Positions 1-10,532 of a DNA stretch of 64,000 nt are shown here, piece by piece. A program made the translations under genes and the position numbers. The stretch lies in assembly GCA_035578175.1 (NCBI GenBank), contig JAQMRL010000008.1, positions 95,613,041 through 95,677,040 of the forward strand. The letters are read 5' to 3'. The DNA comes from Catonia carolina (lineage: Eukaryota; Arthropoda; Insecta; Hemiptera; Achilidae). The first letter of the stretch is position 1, and each line of letters opens with the position of its first letter. The notes under the pieces were generated by a model. That model did not search any database, had not been told where the DNA came from, and saw only the letters and a program-made list of their open reading frames with translations.

Positions 1-293
1 AATAATTGTAAAAGGTTATAAATTAATTCACGAAAAATATAGTCGTAATTGACACAAAATAAAATACATAGTAAAATTGAAATTAATAAAAAGTAAAAAT
101 TATGTTAATATGTGTATAAAAAATGTTATAGTACATCCACTCAAGAAATGAGAGATAAAAGGAATCAATACCTGTATTAACGCCCAAATGACATCAGAAC
201 GGAGAGTTGGTATCCATCAGTCTTCTGGAAATAAAAAGTATCTATCTTAGTCGTAAAATGTATTGAATTATACAGCTTAATCAAATTGGCGCA
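1..293. other. AT-rich stretch, nothing recognised
   Basis: No open frame, repeat match or structured signal was seen before the first SINE. Confidence 0.5.
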
Positions 294-302
294 TGGCGAA
301 TA

Positions 303-303
<1 letters not shown>

Positions 304-333
<30 letters not shown>

Positions 334-648
334 CCTAATGTGTGTACGTTGCAATCTGTTCAATTCAGAACAATAAGCAACCCCATGACCCAATGAGATG
401 AGGATGATATGTATGACGTGTAAATGAGGTGTAGTCTTGTACAGACTCAGGCCGACCATTCCTGAGAGAGTATGGTTAATTAAACCCCAACCATCAAAGT
501 ACACCGGCAACCACTGTCTAGTATTCAAATCCGTATAAAAGTAACTACTTTTACTAGGATTTGAACCAGGAACCTTCGTCTCCGAAAATCAGCTGTTAAA
601 CAGCTGATTTTCGGAGACGACTTTACCTCTAGACCAACCCGGTGGGTT
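304..648 (-). mobile_element. SINE-A copy 1, full length with target duplication
   Basis: A tRNA-derived SINE on the minus strand. Its poly(A) tail appears as the T run at 304-328. The tRNA-like head lies at about 535-648, with a B-box-like GGTTCAAATCC and an A-box-like TGGTCTAGAGG. A 10-bp target duplication TGGCGAATAT flanks it exactly at 294-303 and 649-658. The body recurs at 825-1148, 23857-24067, 26450-26808, 28664-28818, 43171-43386, 47158-47665 and 58005-58258. It does not code for protein. Confidence 0.85.
576..620. repeat. Perfect 45-bp palindrome in the SINE-A head
   Basis: Two 22-bp arms are perfect reverse complements around a single central A. The outer part reads TCGTCTCCGAAAA. 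It sits between the A-box and B-box of the tRNA-like promoter. The copy at 825 keeps only the inner CAGCTGTTTAACAGCTG core. Confidence 0.9.
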
Positions 649-824
649 TGGCGAATATAGGACGTAATTCTTTCTGTGGACCTTGTTATAAAATAATCCC
701 TGTGCCTTTAAATTAAACCCTGCAGTGTTGAACTTAATGTGTGTCAATGTATGTTTGCCATCGATCTCCTCGCAAATGAAAGATCTACACCTACAGAAAA
801 TAAATATACTTCGTTATGACCGCC

Positions 825-1148
825 GACCCACCGGGTTGGTTTAGAGATAAAGTCGTCGCCACGAGTCAGCTGTTTAACAGCTGATTTTCAGAGACGAAGG
901 TTTCTGGTTCAAATCCTAGTAAAGGTAGTTACTTTTATACGGATTTGAATACTAGACCGTGGTTACCGGTGATCTTTGATGGTTAGGTTCAATTAACCAT
1001 ACTCTCTCAGGAATTATGGGCCTGGGCCTGTACAAGACTGCACCTCATTTACATGTCATTCACATCATCCTCCTCTCATTGGGTCATGTGGTTGCTCATT
1101 GTTCTTAAATTGAACAAATTACAAAGTACACACATTAGGAGGGAAAAA
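825..1148 (+). mobile_element. SINE-A copy 2
   Basis: Same family as 304-648, opposite orientation. It runs from the head CACCGGGTTGG to the tail CACACATTAGGAGGG. An imperfect 11-bp duplication (TTATGACCGCC at 814-824, TTATGGCTGCC at 1149-1159) suggests it landed at the 5' edge of the SINE-C copy that follows. Confidence 0.8.
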
Positions 1149-1149
1149 T

Positions 1150-1290
1150 TATGGCTGCCCCGTGGTTTTTTAGTGGTAGCGCGCTAGCCTACAATGTGGG
1201 GATCCCGGGTTCAATTACCGGGTCTCAAGATTTTCACAAGTTAAACCCACTGTAGTCGCTAATAATACGAATTAAATCAACTAAAAAACT
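1150..1290 (+). mobile_element. SINE-C copy
   Basis: tRNA-derived SINE of the second kind. The head has GGTAGCGCGCTAGCC and GGGTTCAATTACC, followed by the body CCCACTGTAGTCGCTAAT and the end AATCAACTAAAAA. Related copies are at 20026, 20656, 20878, 21303, 24275, 31630, 37008, 37697, 42579 and 59355. Confidence 0.7.
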
Positions 1291-1299
1291 TCATTATTG

Positions 1300-1670
1300 A
1301 GAAAAAGAAGACTTTTTCAGTCCGATTGATCTTCTAAATTTTCCCTCTATATCCACATCTCCACCGCTTCTAGTCTGGCTTTACCTCGCTTTCCCAACTC
1401 TATCAATTTCACATCCATGAAGTAAATCACTCCAGAAAAACGTTTCACAAACTCTTTCCCTAATTAGACAATTATAATATGATTATTACGTAACTTATGA
1501 ATTTGACATTTTAAAATCTAAAGCAACGTGTCCACCATCTGCCGTTTGTGTATCTAAAAATCCCGTTACATTGAGTACCTTTCATTAAATACCTAGCCGG
1601 GAAATGTATTCTTTTCAAAATACACGTATAAATAAGATAATTTTTTAAATTTTACAATTAGACAAATGAA
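1300..1670. other. No feature seen
   Basis: AT-rich sequence with no repeat match found inside this window. Confidence 0.4.
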
Positions 1671-1958
1671 AGGCAGACAGAAGCCATTCCAATAAATAAG
1701 GGAATTCGCCAGGGATGCTTTATATCGCTTACTTTATTTAGTGCGTATGGTCAACATGTTAAGAAAATGGAAAATTTCTGTTTACTCCTGTATAAAACTC
1801 TCAGAACATAATTATGTGAACTTTATAATGTATGCGGATGAGCCATAATACAACTAAGTGAAGACGACTTGAAGAAGGCGATATTTTATGTGGGACAAAA
1901 TTACAAAGAATTATAATTTGGAAATTTTAATAAGTAAAACAAAAACAATGACATTTAA
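1671..1958 (+). pseudogene. LINE reverse transcriptase remnant, motifs B and C
   Basis: Translation across frames gives a decayed reverse transcriptase. A GIRQG-like motif lies near 1700, a YAD(D)-like motif near 1830, and an LEI-ISKTKTMTF stretch before 1958. Stops and frameshifts break it. A piggyBac-like MITE follows at a TTAA site, and a thumb-domain fragment of the same kind lies beyond it at 2580-2995. It cannot make a protein. Confidence 0.6.
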
Positions 1959-2530
1959 CCCTTTATAGATCTTTGGTAAGTACGTATACTTACCACTAGC
2001 AATAAGGTCGATTTTTTTAAAAGAATAAGCTATGCAGTTGAACCATATTGGCATTTTATGGTTTTATAGATGTTCTTTGGCAAGTAGGTTATCCACATTT
2101 TGAAATTAGCGCGCAGCGACCATTATCTTCATGAGTTACGCGAATGTGATAAGGATTCATACCAGCGTACGCAACCGTGCTGTTTTGTTGCTACTTTTGT
2201 ACAGTGCTTAGAAAATTCGAGTTTTTTACACGAAAGCAAGCATTCATACTAATTTAAAGTTATGATAAGTTATTCTACACATTTTTCAATTATATAGTAC
2301 TACAAGTTGTTTTAATAAGCATTCTTACCACTAAACATTATGTGCTTCCCATTTCAATAAACGTTCCTTGAAAAGTATACTTATCAGGGCTTAACATCAA
2401 AACAAAGAAATATGTTACTGTTCTGGCACGAGAAATACATTATTCAAGTCCCTATAAAACAAAATATAACATTTTACATGGCTGTACCTACATTTTTCCG
2501 CGTAGTACTGCCCTAGAATAAAGTTCTACC
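1959..2530. mobile_element. piggyBac-like MITE, copy 1
   Basis: It starts CCCTTTATAG directly after TTAA (1955-1958), the target expected for piggyBac-type elements. Its whole body is repeated with high similarity at 40960-41505, where the opposite end reads CTATAAAGGG. It codes for nothing. Near its left end are inverted arms GGTAAGTA and TACTTACC, and near its right end a related motif. The right terminus of this copy has decayed, so the end point is approximate. Confidence 0.65.
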
Positions 2531-2579
2531 GCATTATTGCTGTTTCACTCAATAGTGAATATACCCACTTAACAGTTAT

Positions 2580-2995
2580 ATGACAGTGAATCCTGAATAC
2601 AACAAAAAAGGTAACTTAACGAAATTCAGCGCCGACATGAAGTTTCTGCAAAGTGTTTGCGAATGTACCAGAAGAGACAGAATGAGAAATGTAAAAGTCA
2701 GAAACACAGCATCAGTTACACCTTTACATGACAAAATTAGGCAAAATAAAAGATGGTGGTACAGTCACTTGGGAAGAATGACACTTGAAACACTGCTCTC
2801 AATTATAAACCCTTAGGTAGGAGAGATGTGGGAAGACTGAAGAAGAGATAGGTACCGGAACAGATTTAGGAAACCTAATCCTCGAAGTAAAGTAGAAGAA
2901 ATAGACAATTTTAGACAAGAATAGTAAATTTAAAGTGGACACAGATTATTTGGAGTTTTTTAAGAGTTGTTTATTATAACTTTTTTTAAAAATTT
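2580..2995 (+). pseudogene. LINE 3' (thumb region) remnant
   Basis: The frame from 2580 resembles the region after the reverse transcriptase of insect LINEs: an 'AADMKFLR..RIAGYT'-like segment with degenerate residues, then 'RWWYSHLGRM', the counterpart of the common W-GH-RM motif. It ends in stops after about 78 codons. It probably belongs with the remnant at 1671-1958, split by the MITE. Confidence 0.55.
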
Positions 2996-3083
2996 AGAGA
3001 TTTTTTAAAGAGTTGTTGATTATAGCAACAATCACTAAGGTAATTAGTGACACTTGGATTTATCGGACATTTTTTTTCTTTTT

Positions 3084-3665
3084 TTTTTGCGAATTTCTAC
3101 AGCAATTAAAGCCGTCTTTCGCATTTCAATCGCCAAGCCTCCCGATCCAGCCAATCACCCTCCTGCAGATCTCTCTTGCTCATTGCTTCCATCACCTCCT
3201 CCATCCACCGTCTCGTTGGACGGCCTCTTTTCCTTCTCTCTGTTGGGGTCCAATTCCATATCCTACTGGGCCATCTGCTCTCACTCATCCTTCTCAAGTG
3301 CCCATACCAAAACAATACTTTTTTCCCAATTTCATCCAATACCCTACTTGGTTTTCCTACTCTCTGTTTTCCTACGCTCTAGGGGGAGCCTGATACTTTA
3401 CAGAGCGCGTCCCAGGTGGCGGATCGGGGGGCTCGTCCGGTGGCGCACTTGTGTGTCACTGGGAGGGCTTGAGGGAAATAAAATACCTCTCGCGGACCAA
3501 ACAGGCCGGAGAATACACTCTGTTATCAAAATTCCTGCTGCCTTGCAGTGAGAAGTTGGTTCTTCAAAGGCTAGGGGAAGACAACCCGTATAAAAAATCA
3601 CCTGGTCCTCCAGGTTGGGGGTTGGAGCGATGGGCCTGCAACTCATCATCCAGAAAATCATAGAA
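3084..3665. mobile_element. LINE-F insertion, 3' part on minus and 5' part on plus strand
   Basis: On the minus strand 3106-3339 encodes a LINE C-terminus with the motif WYGHLRRM, then RRKRGRPTRRW and EGDWLDREAWRL. At about 3385 the sequence switches to plus-strand LINE 5' leader, starting GCGTCCCAGGTGGCGGATC, a sequence related to 9900-9930. The opposite orientation of the two parts is what twin priming produces. No target duplication was found, so the outer ends are approximate. Confidence 0.6.
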
Positions 3666-4599
3666 CGCAAAAAATTTCAATAACAAGCCAATAATATTTT
3701 TTTTCTACGATGTAATAATATTGGATTGTGTCTAGAAGTAACTAGGAATCAAATCTGGGATGCTCAATTTACTTGGCAAGTACCCTATTTATTGACTTAC
3801 AGACAAGAAGATTTATTAACGTTTATCTTACAATACGTCAGTTGAATTTTATGAATTTTAAATTTTTTATTTAAAAATACATAGGTCAAGATGATTAATG
3901 TTATTTTATAGATTTTTCTTTTGTGGTTTGTGTTACAAATGATAAAAGGTGTTTACGTTTCCTGTATACACAAACGAGTTCCACGTGTTGAGAAAATTCA
4001 AGGATACTGCATAAAATTTTCAATGTTTTTAGTCTTCTCACATCGTTCATTATTCTAAAAATATTTTTAATCAATTTAAATATATATTGAACTGCGAACA
4101 ATTTAATAGATTTTTATACTAATTCAAAACAATATCTGCACGTGGAAACCAAGTTCAAGTAAATAAACAAAGAAGAGTCAGTATTGGTGTTACTCATTTT
4201 ATTATCTTGTCTAGCGTTATTTACAAAACTAACACCTTATAATATTTATTATTTATTAAAGTATGGAAAGATTCTTCCAAGGAATTATATTTTCAACCCA
4301 TTAATATTTTAATCCAACCCATTTACTTTCTATCTTATTAGCAAAATTTCCATTAACTTTCTCCTTCGGAGATTTTATATTTTACGTATCACAGCCTTCT
4401 TCTCCTTCTCTTCCATCTTCCCATCCTCACTCATCCTTCTTCTTTTTCTCCTCCTTCCACTACTTCCCCCTGTTTTTCTTTTTCTTTCTTTTTTTATTTT
4501 TAACCGGCGACTTCCAGTTGAGATTTGTTTGTACTTTGTGTTTTAAACTGTCATCATTTCAATTTAACCGAGGATGTTATTATAATATTTAAAATATTA
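3666..4599. other. AT-rich, no gene or repeat recognised
   Basis: It includes a pyrimidine-rich tract at 4390-4500. Short open frames here have no recognisable content. Confidence 0.4.
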
Positions 4600-4681
4600 T
4601 AGGATATTTGCTGTACGTGTTCTGTTTTATGGGTGTGAAACCTGACTCATTACAAGAGAGAGAGTAAGGCAATTCATACTA
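4600..4681 (+). pseudogene. LINE fragment split by two later insertions
   Basis: It translates as VLFYGCETWLIT plus a charged stretch, the usual LINE motif after the reverse transcriptase. The same frame resumes at 5727-5782 with a LADMRLLRAKVGYTTLDR segment, beyond the Tigger element. It is interrupted again by the LINE that starts at 5795. Possible continuation lies after 9208 but is decayed. Confidence 0.65.
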
Positions 4682-5726
4682 CAGTAAAATCTCTCTATTG
4701 CGGAACTCTCTATAGCGGAAATCTCTCTTTAGCGGCATTATTTGCCGACCCCGACCATTTCGTATACTACGGTAATGTATTTAGCTCTCGTTATAGCGGC
4801 ACAAAAATCTCTCTATAGCGGCTGTACAATATCTTCAGGATATGGATTTAGACGCCTATGTAGGGGCAGACAATGAATTAGTCACTTCATCACTTAGCTA
4901 CTTCACTTTGCAGTAATCGAAAATGTCTTAGGCCAAAACAACGAGGAAGAAAGTGAAGATGACGATAAAATGGAAACAGAAATGGTGCCCCTTCAAGTAA
5001 AAAAGGCACTACACGCTATTATTGTTGTTTCCACGTACTGTCATTGCCAATATGTAAATGAAAATTTACAAGTTTTAAACATTGAAAATGAGATTTAAGA
5101 GATGTTTTATGAATTGAAAACGAAACAAAATTTACAACTTATTTTACGAAATTAAATGTACGTCACAATCACTGTTTCCTTAATAACGAAAAAATATATA
5201 CTGTACTGTGTATTTTTTTGTGTTTGCGTAGCCTATGTTTTAGGATATTTTAATTGTATGTATCCTATGTTTATTACTGTTCAGTGAAAAACGAGTTTCA
5301 GTGCTAATTAATTTTAGGCTATCTATTACGGTATGTACTGTATAAATGATTATTGAAAAAAGTTCAATACGAAAAGTGAAATTCTATTGTTAAATATTAG
5401 TAACACAACATCTAATAAAACCAGTTTGTATCCAAATTTCTTGTTAAGTTAATAACCTACACTTTATGTAATTAATTTAAATATCTCACTGTATTGAAGT
5501 AATCTACTGTATTAAACATTCGTCATAAAGTTATCTATTCAAAAGTTTTTCAAAAACTTATTCCATGCACCATTTACATACGCATATAAGTTATTTTGAA
5601 CAGCAAAATTAGTACTCCAACTTTCCCCCCCCCTCCGTTAATTACTCGCTCTCTCTATAACGGAACTCTCTTTATAGCGGCGGTACCTCATGGTCCCTTC
5701 AATTCCGCTATAGAGAGATTTTACTG
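4682..5726 (+). mobile_element. Tigger/pogo-type DNA transposon, internally decayed
   Basis: Inverted ends start CAGTAAAATCTCTCTAT on both sides and are flanked by TA (4680-4681, 5727-5728). The terminal repeats include several ATAGCGG blocks. Plus-strand sequence near 4845-5010 encodes the acidic C-terminal part of a pogo-like transposase (DLDAYVGADNELVTSS, later NNEEESEDDDKME). The DDE domain is absent, so this is a non-autonomous remnant. Confidence 0.8.
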
Positions 5727-5804
5727 TATTAGCTGATATGAGGTTGCTGAGAGCAAAGGTTGGGTACACCACCTTGGATAGACCAACAGGTATTCTTCTT
5801 CTTC

Positions 5805-8759
5805 TCAGGGTGCCGCTCCGGTCCGGAGGTTGGCGATCATCATGGCGATGCGTACTTTATCTGAGGCTATACGAAACAGTTCCAGTGAGCTCTTCTCAAA
5901 CCAGGTTCTTAGATTGGCCAGCCAGGATATTCTTCTTCGTCCCGGTTTTCTTTTCCCGTCAATTTTGCCCTGCAGAATTTGTTGCAGCAACTCATATCTG
6001 TGCTCGTTACGCATTATGTGTCCCAAATACTGAAGTTTACGTGCCTTTACTGTGTTAACTAACTCGGCTTCCTTGCCCATTCGACGTAAGACTTCCTTGT
6101 TGGTGATTTTTTGGGTCCAGGATATTCTCAGTATTCGTCTATAGAGCCAGAGTTCAAAAGCTTGCAATTTGTTAATTGTTGCCTGTGTTAATGTCCAGGC
6201 TTCTACTCCGTAGAGGAGGACTGAGAATACATAACACTTCAGCAGTCGTAATTTCATTGGAAGTGTCAAGTTATGGCTCTTGAAAACCGAACCCATGTTA
6301 TTGAAGACACTTCTAGCCTTTGCAATACGACATTTTATTTCCTGCGAGTTATCCCACGTCTCGTTTATACATGTGCCCAGATATTGACATTGTGACACTC
6401 TTTCTATTCTAACCCGATTGACTACAATATGATCGTGTGCACCAATCTGTTGTTTGCTGATGATCATCACTTTTGTTTTGTTAGGATTTATCTCCAATCC
6501 ATATATTGCACTAACCTCTGTTAGCTTGTCCATTACTTTTTGTAGGCCTTGTATGGTGTCGGCAAATACCAGCGTGTCATCAGCATATCTTAAATTGTTC
6601 AATCTGATTCCATTTATTGATATTCCCTCCTCTATATTATGTAATGCTTCTCTGAAAATACGTTCGGAGTACAAATTGAACAGGATCGGCGACAAAATGC
6701 ATCCCTGTCTCACACCTCTCAAGATTTTAACTTCATCTGTGTGGTCTTCTCCACATTTCAGTACCGCCGTTTGGTTCCAGTAGAGATTTGTTATTATTTT
6801 GCGGTCTTTTGCGTCTATTCCTATCTCCGCTAGTATCGCCATCATCTTCTCGTGCCTGACACGATCGAACGCCTTTTGATAATCAATCAGACAGGCAAAA
6901 ACGTCGCAACTCACATCCCTACATCTCTGGAACAGTATTTGCACACTAAATAGAGCCTCTCTAGTCCCAACCGCATTCAGGAAGCCGAATTGATTGGGCG
7001 AAATTTGCTCTTCACAAATTTTATACATTCTTTTATGAATTATTTTCAAGAATAACTTTAGGAGATGACTCATTAAGCTTATTGTCCTGTGGTCTTCACA
7101 CTTCTTAGCACCTTTCTTCTTTGGTAAAGTTATAAATTCTGACTTCAACCAGTCCCTTGGAATGATTCCTCTTCTATAAACGGTGTTGAAAATTGTAGTT
7201 AACCATTGCACTCGTTTTTCATCCATCAGTTGAATGATCTCTGCAGGAATTCGATCCAGTCCTGTTGCTTTTCCCTTTTTGAGCTGTTGAATGGCTGCTT
7301 CTACTTCTTCCTTTAAAATGTCCGGGCCATCTGTATCCTTGATCTCTGGCTCCACCTCCTGTCGTGCGTCATAAAACAATTTTTCGAGATACTGTTTCCA
7401 AGTGTCTTTCTTTTCTTCTTTATCAATTATTATCCTTCCGCTCTCATCTACTAATTTCCCATACGTTTTCTTCCGAAACATTCCCGTTGCTTCCTTGACT
7501 TTGCGATGTACATTAAAGTCATCATATCTCTTTTGATATTGTTCTATTTCTTCACACCTCTCCCTTTCCTCCTTCTCCTTGGCTTCACGTATTTTCTTTC
7601 TTATAATGTTTTGCATCTTTTTATATTTCACTGGATGTTGTTTCAATTTTCTTCTTTCATCCATTAGGCTCAGAATTTCCTCTGTCATCCACGATTTCTT
7701 CTTCCTTCTATCTACTTGTAATTGTTGTTGTTTGACTTCTTCCACAACTGCCTTCAAGTTCTCAATCTCCGTTTCCACATTGAGATCGTGGCTCTCATTT
7801 ACACAATCGTTTATTATTTGTTTAACTTCTTCTTTTATCACCGGATCATTCAGCTTCCTTATGTCCCATCTCTGTTCCTTTTTAGGTATTATCTTTTTCA
7901 TTCTAAATTTGAAAGTACCAACCAGAGGCACATGATCGGATTGAATGTCTGCTCCAGGATACGTTCTTACATTTATACATCCATTCCTAAATCTCTTATT
8001 AACCAGTATATAGTCTATTTGATTACGTATTATTTGGTCAGGTTTATCCCTAGGTGACTTCCAGGTGTATAGTCTTCTTGGTGGTTGCTTGAACCATGTG
8101 TTCGTGATTACTAATTGATGTGTTTCAACGAACAGTTCCAAAGTGTCACCACGGTCATTTCTTCCTCCCAGACCAAAAGCACCCACCAACTCAGATGTCC
8201 TACCTTTCCCAATTTTTGCGTTAAAATCGCCCATTGTGATGAGTATTTCATGTTTCTTTAGTTTTTTGATAATGTCATTTATACTTTGATAAAATTCTTC
8301 TACTTCCTCATCTGTATGGTCCGCTGTGGGAGCGTATACTTGAATTACGTTGATATTAACTGGAGCCGCTCGAAATTGTACCAGCATTACTCGTTGTGAT
8401 ATGGGTACAAAGTTACTGATGCATTTAGCCATTTTGCCCGTCACAATCACTCCGACTCCCTGCTCATGTACTCCTGTTGATGTACCCGAGTACAACACAG
8501 TGTGTTCTGCAATTATGTTTACTCCTGTACTCGGCCATCGCATTTCACTAATGCCAAGTATATCTAGTTTCATTCTCGTCATTTCTTGTATAGCATTGCG
8601 TATTTTACCCGCTTGACTCATTGTTTTCACATTCCAAGTTCCGATTCTGATGTTTGCCTTTTGTTTAATCTTCTTCACTGCCGTGCTTATAACTGTCCCT
8701 CCCGGAGACCCGATTGAGGGACTTACTCCGGATGCTAATTTGGTTACAAGCATTGCCAT
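5805..8759 (-). CDS. LINE endonuclease/reverse transcriptase polyprotein, intact
   Basis: This 984-residue frame encodes the machinery for target-primed reverse transcription: it nicks the host DNA and copies the element's RNA there. Residues about 36-285 form an EEP-type endonuclease (GTWNVKTM at 40-47, SEMRW with Glu73, GDFNAKIG with Asp178, IDYILV at 248-253, SDHVPLVGTF with Asp275 and His276). Residues about 480-760 form the reverse transcriptase (ATGLDRIPAEII, IDYQKAFDRV at 625-634, GVRQGCILSP, and YADD at 725-728). The C-terminus has YLGHIMRNEHRY and a basic KRKPGRRR stretch. The ATG at 8759 is preceded by the leader. No stop or frameshift is visible and the catalytic residues are present, so it could be active. 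Similar proteins are often annotated as craniofacial development protein 2-like. Confidence 0.93.
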   Translation of the reverse strand: MAMLVTKLASGVSPSIGSPGGTVISTAVKKIKQKANIRIGTWNVKTMSQAGKIRNAIQEMTRMKLDILGISEMRWPSTGVNIIAEHTVLYSGTSTGVHEQGVGVIVTGKMAKCISNFVPISQRVMLVQFRAAPVNINVIQVYAPTADHTDEEVEEFYQSINDIIKKLKKHEILITMGDFNAKIGKGRTSELVGAFGLGGRNDRGDTLELFVETHQLVITNTWFKQPPRRLYTWKSPRDKPDQIIRNQIDYILVNKRFRNGCINVRTYPGADIQSDHVPLVGTFKFRMKKIIPKKEQRWDIRKLNDPVIKEEVKQIINDCVNESHDLNVETEIENLKAVVEEVKQQQLQVDRRKKKSWMTEEILSLMDERRKLKQHPVKYKKMQNIIRKKIREAKEKEERERCEEIEQYQKRYDDFNVHRKVKEATGMFRKKTYGKLVDESGRIIIDKEEKKDTWKQYLEKLFYDARQEVEPEIKDTDGPDILKEEVEAAIQQLKKGKATGLDRIPAEIIQLMDEKRVQWLTTIFNTVYRRGIIPRDWLKSEFITLPKKKGAKKCEDHRTISLMSHLLKLFLKIIHKRMYKICEEQISPNQFGFLNAVGTREALFSVQILFQRCRDVSCDVFACLIDYQKAFDRVRHEKMMAILAEIGIDAKDRKIITNLYWNQTAVLKCGEDHTDEVKILRGVRQGCILSPILFNLYSERIFREALHNIEEGISINGIRLNNLRYADDTLVFADTIQGLQKVMDKLTEVSAIYGLEINPNKTKVMIISKQQIGAHDHIVVNRVRIERVSQCQYLGTCINETWDNSQEIKCRIAKARSVFNNMGSVFKSHNLTLPMKLRLLKCYVFSVLLYGVEAWTLTQATINKLQAFELWLYRRILRISWTQKITNKEVLRRMGKEAELVNTVKARKLQYLGHIMRNEHRYELLQQILQGKIDGKRKPGRRRISWLANLRTWFEKSSLELFRIASDKVRIAMMIANLRTGAAP

Positions 8760-9195
8760 GTAGATTACGAGGGCCTAAATTCATTTTGAATCTTTAATGA
8801 GTTGTCTGGGTCCTAATCAGTCGTACTCATCCCTATGCCGTTGACCGCTTTACAGCTCTTCCGCCTTGGGAGCCCGTTTCCAAACTCCAGGGCAAAGGGG
8901 TGCCCTTACTATTATTAGCTCATCCGCCCTAGACCGTTGGCCTCTAATAGTTGATTGTTTCTTCCGACAATCCTTCGGTTGGGTATAGACCCTGTATAAA
9001 TTCGTCATATCTGACTACCCTCACTTGGTTTAGCCTGTAGGTCAATACAGTTTACCGGGGTGTGGCGCTTGGAGCCAACAAGTGAGAGTTGGTTGTCTCG
9101 TGAGGACCAGTTCCAAAGAACCTCCGCCAGTCATATGACTCTTGGAGTGACCGTTCTCAGAAAAAGGTACTACCTCTCCGACACAACCCTACACC
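8760..9195 (-). other. 5' leader of the LINE
   Basis: This sequence lies between the 5' target duplication and the ATG of the open frame. LINE leaders usually carry the internal promoter, but no specific motif was recognised here. Confidence 0.6.
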
Positions 9196-9553
9196 CCAAC
9201 AGGTATTATTACACAAAATAAATTCTAGAAGATTGTTTTTCAGCTAAAGTATTACAATTCCAACTAGGTGATCGATGGAACCAAAGAAAGGCGTTTGAGT
9301 ATACTGATGCCGGAACGGACTGTACAGATGGTGTATCCGTGAGGTAGTGCACGCAAAGAAGGCTAAGATAGTTTAATAGACCCTTTTTTAAATAAAAATT
9401 TTACGTTTTTAAAAACTGAACTGAGAGAAAATGATCAAAATTATTCGTTACCAGTAAAGAAAATAAATATAAATAAATAAATCTTAATTATTAGGCTACT
9501 TAAATTGTTTTTCATACCCAACCCGATGGGTTGGTCTTAAATAAAACGATTTT

Positions 9554-10532
9554 ATTTTTTTTTTATAGTAAAGATGAATTTCTGGAGGCGGAGCTGTGGT
9601 GTGTCGCGGATCGATCGAATTCCTTCTTCTTCTTCTTCTTCTACCTATTACGGATTAGGCGTAACGCCTGTTCCAGCTTCATGCCATCTCTTTCTGGGTC
9701 TCCCCAGGCCTCGTCTTCCTTCCGGTTGATAGTTTACCGCCCTCACCGTAATCCTGTCTGGCGGCATTCTCTCAACGTGGTTCGTCCATCTGTCTCTGTT
9801 TTTCCGTGCCTAGTCAGCTCACGAAGGGGTCAGGCTCTGAACTAAGTAAGAGCTAGATGTACCCTTTGTGGGACACTGGGAGGGGGGGGCCTCAACCCCG
9901 ACACGGCGCGTCCCAATGGCTGATAGGGAACGTTCCTGTAAATATGCAGGACAGGTGTGAATAAGGTGTAAGAGGAATCATTTACCAAATAAGCACCCGC
10001 GGATCAACTGAGGCGGAAAAGCCAACGGCCTTGAAGACGGAGGAGGAGACTTCCCAACGGTAGAGAGGGCGGAAGAGCACAAGGGAGCATACCCTGACAG
10101 AAAAGCCTGCAAGTTTAGAGGCAGTGAGGTAGCAGCCCTACCACTAATCTACTCTGCGTTACGCTCGTAACGTGACCAGAGGATTTTCTATTACTGGCAA
10201 GCTTCAAAAAGCCTCGATCGAATTCCGAATTCTGAAATTAGGAGAAGAATCGGCGTTCAAGGAAATATCATGGATACCGTATCCCGGAAGCAGTTAAAAT
10301 GATTTGGCCATTTGCAGAGGATGGAATATGATATGTGGCCAAAGAAAATATGGAAGTGGACGCCAGCCGGTAGAAGAAGGAGGGGTAGCCCGGAAGTGAC
10401 ATGGTTGGATGGGGTGCAGGAGGCAATGTCTTTGCGGCGGCTCTCCGATGGGGACTGGCGAGACAGAGAGAGGTGGTGCTTAGGAAGCGAGATACGGCTG
10501 GAGCTTTAAATCCTCGCATGAATATTATTTAT
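9554..10532 (+). mobile_element. Older 5'-truncated LINE-F copy, itself interrupted
   Basis: The 13-bp duplication ATAAAACGATTTT lies at 9541-9553 and 10533-10545. The coding remnant reads MNFWRRSCGVSR at about 9573-9610 and resumes after the inner insertion at 10227. It continues with KQLKWFGHLQRM, KWTPAGRRRRGSPE and GDWRDRERW, and stops at 10507-10509. Removing the inner LINE and one target copy restores the frame across the site. The product is only a LINE C-terminus, so it is not functional. Confidence 0.85.
9624..10213. mobile_element. Inner LINE-F insertion with inverted 5' part
   Basis: It is flanked by TCGATCGAATTCC at 9611-9623 and 10214-10226. It begins with the minus-strand 3' end: a (CTT)n tail, then coding for HVERMPPDRI, RRGLGRPRKRW and a stop. 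Near 9800-9830 it switches to plus-strand LINE leader (GACTTCCCAACGGTAGAGAG, later GAGGTAGCAGCCCTACCA). Opposite 3' and 5' segments between one target duplication indicate twin priming. Confidence 0.8.

Larger units (their letters stand above)
5795..9195 (-). mobile_element. Full-length non-LTR retrotransposon, RTE-like, with 12-bp target duplication
   Basis: A complete-looking LINE on the minus strand. It has a leader of about 436 bp (8760-9195), one intact open frame (5805-8759) and a short 3' end with a (GAA)n tail at 5795-5803. The 12-bp duplication CCAACAGGTATT lies at 5783-5794 and 9196-9207. A short microsatellite tail and a single endonuclease/RT frame fit the RTE group; the clade was not tested by alignment. 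The intact frame and exact duplication point to a recent insertion. Confidence 0.88.

Noticed and set aside
5738..8616. Several plus-strand frames inside the LINE
   Set aside because: They are the reverse of the intact 984-codon LINE frame and have no family resemblance.
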